Shown: one piece after another, positions 57,561 to 64,000 of the stretch
Position numbering within the stretch: the first letter of the stretch is position 1
Layout: each line of letters opens with the position of its first letter
DNA from: Calvatia gigantea
Lineage: Eukaryota > Basidiomycota > Agaricomycetes > Agaricales > Lycoperdaceae
NCBI GenBank assembly: GCA_025093985.1
Contig: JACAAK010000003.1
Location: 1,426,001 to 1,490,000, forward strand
Length of the DNA: 64,000 nucleotides
Direction of reading: 5' to 3'
The notes under the pieces: generated by a model
Told to the model about the DNA's origin: nothing
The model's database searches: none
What the model saw: only the letters and a program-made list of their open reading frames with translations
Made by a program: the position numbers and the translations under genes

Positions 57561-60250
57561 TTGCTGACTTGAATTTCTGACACTGCTCACAACTTGGCAC
57601 ATACAACTTTTCCAGGTCATTTCACATACCTGGCCAGTAAAATGAATGCCCCAGTGTCTCATATGATTTATCAAAACCAAAATGGCCTAGTATGTTATGC
57701 ACTAATGCAAAGATTGTTTGGTAAACATTTCCAGTCTGTGGTACAACCAATCAGTCCTTGTAGAACAACAAATCCCCCTTCAATTCTACACCTGGTATCT
57801 CCAGATGACTATAAAGCAACTTCTTGCACTATGAATCATTATCATACCTGCCTACAATTGCCTTATGCAATTCATTATCAGCAGAGATGGACATCCTTGT
57901 TGGCTGTTCCCCCTCCTCCAGTGTGGCAATTGTTCTTGCCCAATTTGCCTGTGCACTCGATGACCTCATTATGACTGTGCATACTGCTATGTCAAGCTCA
58001 TCTAGATAATCATATGGAGATATATGGTATAACTTCTCCTGTAATAAGGCATCTGCAATTATATTATATTTCCCTTTTAGATAGACAATGTTGAAATTGT
58101 ACTGTTGCAGAAATTCCATCCATTAGGCTTGTTGCCATAAGAGATGCCATTGTATTTCAAAATATTCCAGTGTTTGATGGTCGGTGAGCACAGTGAATAG
58201 TACTCCAATCAAATTAATCCTCCACTTCTCTAGTGCCCATACAATTGCAAGAAGTTCCTTTTCATGGACAGGATAGTTCAACTCTGCCTTCTTAAAGCTT
58301 CTTAAGTCAAAAGTGATGGGCCATGCTGTCTCAAACATCTTACCAAAACTCAACACCACCCCACTCCAGATGTCTGATGTATTGGTAGTGACAAATACAT
58401 GGTATTCTGGCATTAGACTATAGTCAATAGTCATGAGGCATTCTCAGCTAATGACAAGCTGTTTAATTTTGTCAAACATGCTCTGATGTGCTGCTGTCCA
58501 CTCAGGGAAATCCTGGTCACAATCTTTTTCTGTCAATTTGGACAGTACCATTGAATACTGAGCTAGCCTTGGTAGAAACACTACCAGATACCTCACTAAC
58601 CCCAAAAATTGGCATACTGCCTTAGCTGAATGTGGCATAGGCCAGTTTATGATAGTCTGTACCTTGTGTTCATCTGCTCCAATGCCCCTAGCACTAATCC
58701 TATAGTCCAAAAAGTTGATCTCTGTACAGAACAGCTTGGTTTTCTTTAGGTTATAATAGAGCCTAGCATTGTGTAAGGCCTTTAGCACTTTATGCACATT
58801 CTCTTCATGCTCTTTCAGTGTCTCAGACCAAATGACAATGTCATCCAGATAAACCCTGCAAAATTTGCCAATATATTCTCATAGTGCTTTATTGATCTGT
58901 CACTGGTGGATTGCTAGAGCATTTTGCAACCCCATTGGCATCACCCACCATTCATATGAACTGAATGGTGTCAATACTGCAGTCTTGCAGATATCAGATT
59001 TCCTCATACATGTCTGGAAAAATGCATTTGTCATGTCAATGACTGAAAAACTTTTCTTTTGTACAGTTACACAATACATCATCTACAGTCAGCAATGTAT
59101 AGTTGTCTGGAACTGTGTTTTTGTTCAATGCATGATAATTGTTTACCCACCTTGGAGGTGCCATAGGGTCTGCTTTCAGTATGCAGAATGATGGTGACAA
59201 GTGTGGTGAGTCTGATGGCTGAATTTGCCCTGCCCCCAAATGTTAGTCAATCAATTTCTTCCATGCCACTTGATATTTGCATGGGCAACTGTATATGCAT
59301 GGCTTTATTGTCATTGTCAGGTCTTTGAGATCAATGCAAGCTTCAATATCTGTCAGTAGTGCATCTGCATGTGGCATATCTCCAAAGACCTATGAGAACT
59401 CTGTAACAACCTGCTCTTACAGTCTTTGCAATATTTCATCATCAATCACCTTGGTGATGCATTTCTTAATTGCAGCTACAATGTGGTCACACATTGACAG
59501 CCCAGCAATTGTGTGCCACTCCATCACTATCCACATTGACTTCAGGTGTTCCCTTAATTCATCTAGCAGTTCATAGTGATATTTGCTCATAGTGTTTAAC
59601 CTATCCTTTAGGGATTGGTACTGTGGCAATGGTTTTCATGCCTTGATATTGTTCCCACCTAACAAGTTATATGTCTGCACTCTATCTGTAACTACTCAAG
59701 CCTGGTGGTCAATAACAATTGAATTCTTGTTTAAGAAAGGCATTCCTAAAATTAAAGGTGATGAGAGTTTGATAGTAACAAGAGCCTTTATGGTACAAGA
59801 CATATACATAGAATCTGTCAAAAATGGTGCAATTTTAACATACTCTGTCAAGAAAGTCTGTCCATGTGATGTTGCCCCCTGGATTGGGAAAGAGTCCTTC
59901 AAGCAAAATCTACATAGTCTGAGTTTCTTTATGAGGCTTTCCTGAATTAGTATAACATGTGCTCCACTATTGAGTAAAGCCTTTACTTCTGTAGCAAATT
60001 CACTGTTGGGTCCTAATAATGAGCAGTACCAATACAGGTGCTTGTCATATACATCATCATCTGAGTCTTCAGGGGTTGTATTCCTAGCCTCATTCATTAC
60101 AGCAATGACATCATTGTCCTCATCATCCTCTTTGATGGTGGCAGTAGTTTTGGCTTTCTTGTTGGGGTATGACCTATTCTTTGCCATAGTCTTCCCCTTC
60201 ATATTGCAGTTATCAGTGGAACCTGATGCCACCTTGTTCACATAGAATGC

Positions 60251-61514
60251 ATCAATAGCCTGTTGACTAGGTTTCTAAACAGCCTGGTACCCCTCTTTCA
60301 CTGGGAATTCATTTGGGCATGTCACCCTACTGTGGTTGACAAGTATATGACAACATTTAAAGCAACTGTGGTATAATGAAAGCAAGTCACACTCCTGCAG
60401 AGTCATCTAAAGGCATCTGTCTTCTAGTGGAGCATCACCCAGTTCCAAGTTGGTGTTTGACATCTTCTTATCTTTATTCTTCTTGTTACTATTTGTGTTG
60501 GTATTGTTAGTCTTTGAGGCATATTGTCAGTCAGCTGCCTCAACCTCTACTCAAATTGTGTGGTGCTGATTCCAACAAGCCTCATCCAGATCACATACTG
60601 CCTGTTCCCAAAGAGCCAAATCCTTTGCATCATACAGCTTTGTACTGTCTGGACCATCAGCACTATAAACTGAAATTGTGAGTTCCTTGCACAGATGATT
60701 TTGGAGGAACTGGCAAAGATTCACATTGCTGAGATGGAATTTTGTGTTCCTAAGGATGTCATTCTTCTTCTTGACTCGAGTTGCCCAGTCAGTATACTTG
60801 TCATCCTTGTCCATCATTTCTGACAGTAATTCGTGCTATACCTGTACTTCCCAGTTATTAGGTAAAAAGTGTTTCCTCAGCTTATTGATGAAAGCAGAGA
60901 ATGTAACAGTGTTGTCCTGTTGATCCACCTCAGAGATAACCCAGTTCATAACCTCCTTGTTAGTAAAGCAATCCACAATTAACTTCTTCTTCTTCTTCTC
61001 TGTCAGATTTCTTTGTACTGACAGTGAAGTGGACATTTGCATAGTCTTCAAAGTCCTATAACATGTGGGCAGTAAGGGTCACAGCAGTCATGTGAGGTAG
61101 CCCATTGACCTTTGCAATCTTGACCCCAGGGCAAATTATGATGTTTTTCTTGTCCAATGCCATTTCTTCATCTGATGATAATGATGTGTTGGTACTCAAG
61201 TGATGCTTGTTGTCTAAGTCTGATTCCTCTATATCAAATACTGGTAACACATTAAATTGGTTATAAGTCAATATATGCTTGCAATATTTTGATATATGCA
61301 TACCTGAAACAGGTGTTAGGGTATGGGCTGTGTTTTCCTCATTCCCAGCTTGTGTTTTGTGTCTGTTTGTGTTACTTGCAGACTGTTCATTGGACTGTTT
61401 GTTTGCTCACAAGTTTGCTAACTCCAGCTTAAGACATTCTAATCTTTGTTCCCCTCCAGGAGCTTTGGCTTTTTGATTCTTCTTGGTCCCTGATGAAGAC
61501 CCTGTAGAAGGCAT
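60251..61514 (-). pseudogene. gag: LTR-E gag, decayed
   Basis: Likely ATG at 61514 (MPSTGSSSGTKKNQK). One TGA near 61408, then a frame continuing to 61056, a frameshift, and the gag core at 60551-61051 (MNWVISEVDQQDN, DWATRVKKKND). A Cys/His unit near 60340, CFKCCHILVNHSRVTC, fits C-x2-C-x6-H-x4-C. It leads into the protease region. Inactive because of stops. Confidence 0.75.
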
Positions 61515-61560
61515 GAGAGAATTTTCTGGCAACCATCTCATAGCATATTCAAAAAAAAAG

Positions 61561-61788
61561 TGTAAGTCTGGTCTATTTCCAAACATCACTCACAAATACA
61601 CAGCCAAATGAATATGCATGAGTTCAGTATTGGCAAGATTATGATATGCATATACAGTGGAAGCAATGAGATTGATAATTATAAGAGTGTGGTGGTAGGA
61701 AGGAAGGAAAAAGCAGTCAGTCAGTGTTCCATTATACATATCTGGATAATGTCAGCACATATGTGTCCATTGTAAGCCCATGCTTACA
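61561..61788 (-). repeat. LTR-E 5' LTR (228 bp)
   Basis: TGTAAGTCTGGTC...CATGCTTACA followed by AAGCC. The LTR contains TGAATATGC (plus strand, 61609-61617). Its complement GCATATTCA occurs at 61543-61551, just inside the element, hinting at self-priming here too. Confidence 0.87.
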
Positions 61789-62495
61789 AAGCCATAGCTA
61801 TGTTAGCTAAGCTGAGAGGAAAAACAGCAGGAGTATATGCCACCATAAAGGCACCATAGATCTTAGATACAGAAGACACAGTCAACTGGAAGATATTCAC
61901 TGAAGAATTCCAAAAAACTTTTTTTAATAATGCAATGAACACCAAAGCAGAATAACAAATAGAGAAATTTAAGTAGACCAACAGGAACACCACTGATTAT
62001 CTGATTGAGTTCAATGTCTTGAAGAGCAAAGCCAAGACTAACAGCAAATACACTATGTTCTTATTCAAGAAGAATGCCCAATAGGACATTATCCACACCA
62101 TCACAGGATACCCACCTAGTGCTAGACCCAAAACCTATACAGAATGGCAAGAGGTCATCCTGGCAGTAGAACAAGGGTACAAAGCCACTGAGTACCAAGA
62201 AGATAAAAAGACTAGCTCCAGTACTACATATAGAGGAGCAGGAGAACCCATGGAGATAGGATGACAACACCACATCTTTAATGACAAAGGAGAACCCAAG
62301 TGCTATAATTATGGCATTTTCAGACACATGGCTAAGAATTGTAGGAAGCCAAAGAACATAGCTTGTTTCAACTGCAGAAAGACTGGACACATCACAAAAA
62401 ATTGCACCACACCAAAGAAAGTCCAAATTAGAGCCATAGAAAGCACAGAACATGGAGAACAGAAGGATTTTTCTAAAGACTCTGAGTAGGTGGTA

Positions 62496-63638
62496 TAGTA
62501 GGGACAAAACTGTTTCAATGTTTTGAGATTCTTTAAAGATCATTGAATAGCTCTGATAGCACTGTGGCTGTGCACTTCATATTTTAATTTTAGATACCCC
62601 TATATTCTTGCTAATCACATGCCAAAAATGATTATGTAATTCAGAGTTTTGAACAAGTTATGACTTAATTAATATTTTCTACTCATTGGAACAGTTTTGT
62701 CCCTCTTAGTTTTTGAATACATGACTTTGTTTATTGCAATCAAATAAATGCAAATAAAATCATGTGACTGTCTGGGGTGATGTATAAATAGGTAGGCTTA
62801 CTTTCCAGTACAAACCAACCCCCCCACTATACCCTTCACCTCCATGCAATCTCTATCTTCTACTCAGGTCAATAGAGTTCTCTCCTATCTAGATAAAGGG
62901 GAATCTGCTCATCATATTGCTTCTATTACTGGTCTGGGGGTCAGTACTATCTCTAGAATTTGTTCCAAACATAGGTCATCATTTCCAAATCTGTTGATGG
63001 CCATCCATTCCTACTTTCCTTCTCCAACATCCAATATGCTATTTGTCTCATTACCTCTTGCAAGGCAGACAATGCCTCCCAGGTCACCAAATCACTTTAA
63101 AATATTGTTGGGCAATCCATATCTACCAAAACAGTTTATAGGGGACTCAAATAGACTGGACTAAAAGCTGTAGTCAAGTGAAAACAACCTAGACTAACTG
63201 CTATACACAAGAGGAAAAGGCTAGCATGGGCAGAAGAACATGCTACAGAGGATTGGAAAAGGGTCATTTGGTCAGATGAGTCCAAAATCAATTGTTTGGG
63301 GTCAGATGGAAGGGTTTTGGTGTGGAAAAGGCAAGGTAAGGGGCTAAATGATAGATTGGTTAAAGGAACAGTCAAGTTTGGAGGAGGAAATCTAATGATC
63401 TGGGGCTGTATGTTTTGGGAAGGAGTGGGGTTTGCTAGCAGAATCAATGGGAAGATGGATGCCACACTTTATGTGAAAATCCTGAATAATGAACTGTAGA
63501 GAAGTCTGAGGTGGCATAGGAAGAAGAAGAAGGATGTGGTTTTCCAACAAGACAATGACCCCAAACACAAGAGCAAAAAGGCCACAGAATGGTTTGATGA
63601 CTCTGAAATGAAGGTTATGGTATAGCCCCTGCAGTCTC
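62496..63638 (+). mobile_element. Tc1-type transposon, copy 2 (decayed, right end lost)
   Basis: Starts after TA with TAGTAGGGACAAAACTG. Left inverted repeat about 211 bp (62496-62706), with the inner site CATTGGAACAGTTTTGTCCC. Transposase follows. Cut at 63639 by an LTR-A LTR inserted between CAGTCTC and the expected continuation of the PPQSPDLNP motif. Confidence 0.87.
62844..63638 (+). pseudogene. Tc1 transposase, decayed and truncated
   Basis: Starts MQSLSSTQVNRVLSYLDKGE and parallels the intact copy at 36207-37223 through IWSDESKIN, VKFGGGNLMIWGCM and FQQDNDPKHKSKK to WPLQS. Frameshifts near 62990 and stops near 63180 and 63497 disable it. The region encoding the catalytic Glu is lost beyond the LTR-A insertion. 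Confidence 0.87.
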
Positions 63639-64000
63639 TGTTATGAACTTAACCACAGACTAACTTTACTCCTCTGCAAATATATTAACTTTCTATTTAG
63701 ACTATCCTTTCTTCATATACCCTGGTCTGATTCTTTATTTATTTATCACATGTATTCCTAGTCCACCTTCTTATGGCTTATTCTGAGTCATGTTTCTGTT
63801 TATACCTTGTATTCCCATCATCAGACTTCTATCTACTTGTCTCTACCTTCTTATGACTTGTATTGCCTTGTTCTATTCATTTACCTATCCCTATGATTCC
63901 TTAGCTTACCAATTAACCTGTAGTAGTCTCCCATTGACTCATACCCTCTTACTATGTAATTACTCATCTCTTATGCATAGCTAGTATATAAACCTTAAGT
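63639..64000 (+). repeat. LTR-A LTR, left part, runs off the window
   Basis: TGTTATGAACTTAACCACAG through AGCTAGTATATAAACC, CpG-decayed. At least the first 362 bp of the LTR are visible. Whether a full element follows is unknown. Confidence 0.9.

Larger units (their letters stand above)
54990..60250 (-). pseudogene. pol: LTR-E pol (protease to chromodomain), decayed and interrupted
   Basis: Minus strand. Protease region 59696-60241 has ALLNSGAHVILI, with Asp to Asn. RT 58444-59240 has YLDD near 58843. RNase H 57829-58434 has HEKELLAIVWALEKW. The integrase zinc finger near 57580 is followed by LTR-C copy 3. The integrase core at 55567-56139 keeps AMDFVGELP, VSDRD and the Glu of LSERTNKT. A chromodomain (YSYLVKWEGFPEKENK) lies at about 55060-55180. 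Stops throughout. Longest preserved frames are about 180 codons. Confidence 0.85.
42634..61788 (-). mobile_element. LTR-E Ty3/Gypsy chromovirus, decayed, host of further insertions
   Basis: Ends TGTAAGTCTGG...CATGCTTACA, with target duplication AAGCC at 42629-42633 and 61789-61793. The LTRs are 228 bp (right one complete). The left LTR is split at 42677/54646 by a block of LTR-A and LTR-B copies. Internal region 54815-61560 encodes gag and pol on the minus strand. A purine tract (GGATGGGAAGGGG) adjoins the left (3') LTR. LTR-C copy 3 interrupts the integrase. No post-pol ORF is seen. Confidence 0.87.
42169..62487 (+). pseudogene. gag: LTR-B gag (copy B2), split 42169-42633 and 61794-62487
   Basis: Starts ATGAGCTCAAAC at 42169, as in the other LTR-B gags (MSSN). 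An acidic N-terminus is followed by the gag domain (RFFNGIRTKFEDWWRSM), then FNKIVSENDKA at the break. After the 19-kb insertion the protein continues IAMLAKLRGKTAGVYA in frame. First zinc knuckle damaged (CYNYGIFRHMAKNC), second intact (CFNCRKTGHITKNC). Several stops (TAG, TAA) mark it as dead. Confidence 0.85.
41985..62495 (+). mobile_element. Old LTR-B element (copy B2), gag only, split by the LTR-E element
   Basis: A truncated 5' LTR (41985-42122) is followed by leader and gag. Gag is interrupted at 42633 by the LTR-E insertion and resumes at 61794, with AAGCC on both sides. At 62496 it is cut by Tc1 copy 2. Pol and the 3' LTR are not present in the window. Confidence 0.87.

Noticed and set aside
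60980..61000. TTC trinucleotide run
   Set aside because: Short Lys/Glu-coding microsatellite inside LTR-E gag; nothing further to it.

Overview
The window looks like fungal DNA, most probably from an Agaricomycete (mushroom-type basidiomycete). The evidence is chromodomain-bearing Ty3/Gypsy elements, Tc1-type transposons with decayed copies, short introns of about 50-60 nt with TTAATCTAA-like branch regions, and decay dominated by CpG to TpG/CpA changes that turn Arg CGA into TGA stops. This is inferred from family content, not from a species marker. No rRNA, tRNA, CRISPR array or convincing intact host gene was seen. Nearly all of the window is a nest of transposable elements.

Families (names are mine). 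LTR-A is a Ty3/Gypsy chromovirus with a 625-bp LTR, gag and pol joined by an apparent -1 frameshift, and a third ORF after pol. LTR-B is a second chromovirus with a 304-bp LTR and an unrelated third ORF after pol. LTR-C is a 1.3-kb LTR seen only as isolated copies. LTR-D is a 549-bp solo LTR. LTR-E is a third chromovirus with a 228-bp LTR. There is also one Ty1/Copia element and two Tc1 (DD34E) transposons with about 212-bp inverted repeats.

Layout. 1-7599: LTR-A copy A1 on the minus strand, with ORF3 open at the left edge, pol intact, and gag carrying two TGA stops. 7600-10338: an older LTR-A piece, then a mosaic of two decayed gypsy elements in opposite orientations. 10500-21695: two decayed multi-exon genes on the minus strand. 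The second is split by a complete LTR-B element (13448-20459, target duplication GGCAG), whose own 3' LTR carries a solo LTR-A (13631-14255, duplication GCTGG). 21953-29768: solo LTR-A, LTR-C copies and a decayed Copia element. 29840-36099: a strongly CpG-decayed LTR-A copy that still shows the full length of ORF3. 36100-37573: Tc1 copy 1 with an intact transposase. 37576-41984: LTR-A fragments with a nested LTR-D. 41985-62495: an old LTR-B element whose gag is split by a 19-kb insertion, the LTR-E element (42634-61788, duplication AAGCC). The left LTR of LTR-E in turn holds LTR-B and LTR-A copies. 62496-64000: Tc1 copy 2 interrupted by an LTR-A LTR.

How the parts work together. In LTR-A and LTR-B a stretch about 35 nt after the TATA box is complementary to the sequence 2 nt downstream of the 5' LTR. 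This points to Tf1-like self-priming of reverse transcription rather than tRNA priming. Both families also carry a post-pol ORF that I cannot assign.

Caution. 44.1-54.65 kb contains near-identical direct repeats joined by a scrambled block (51131-52054) and many single-base indels. That part may be an assembly artefact.
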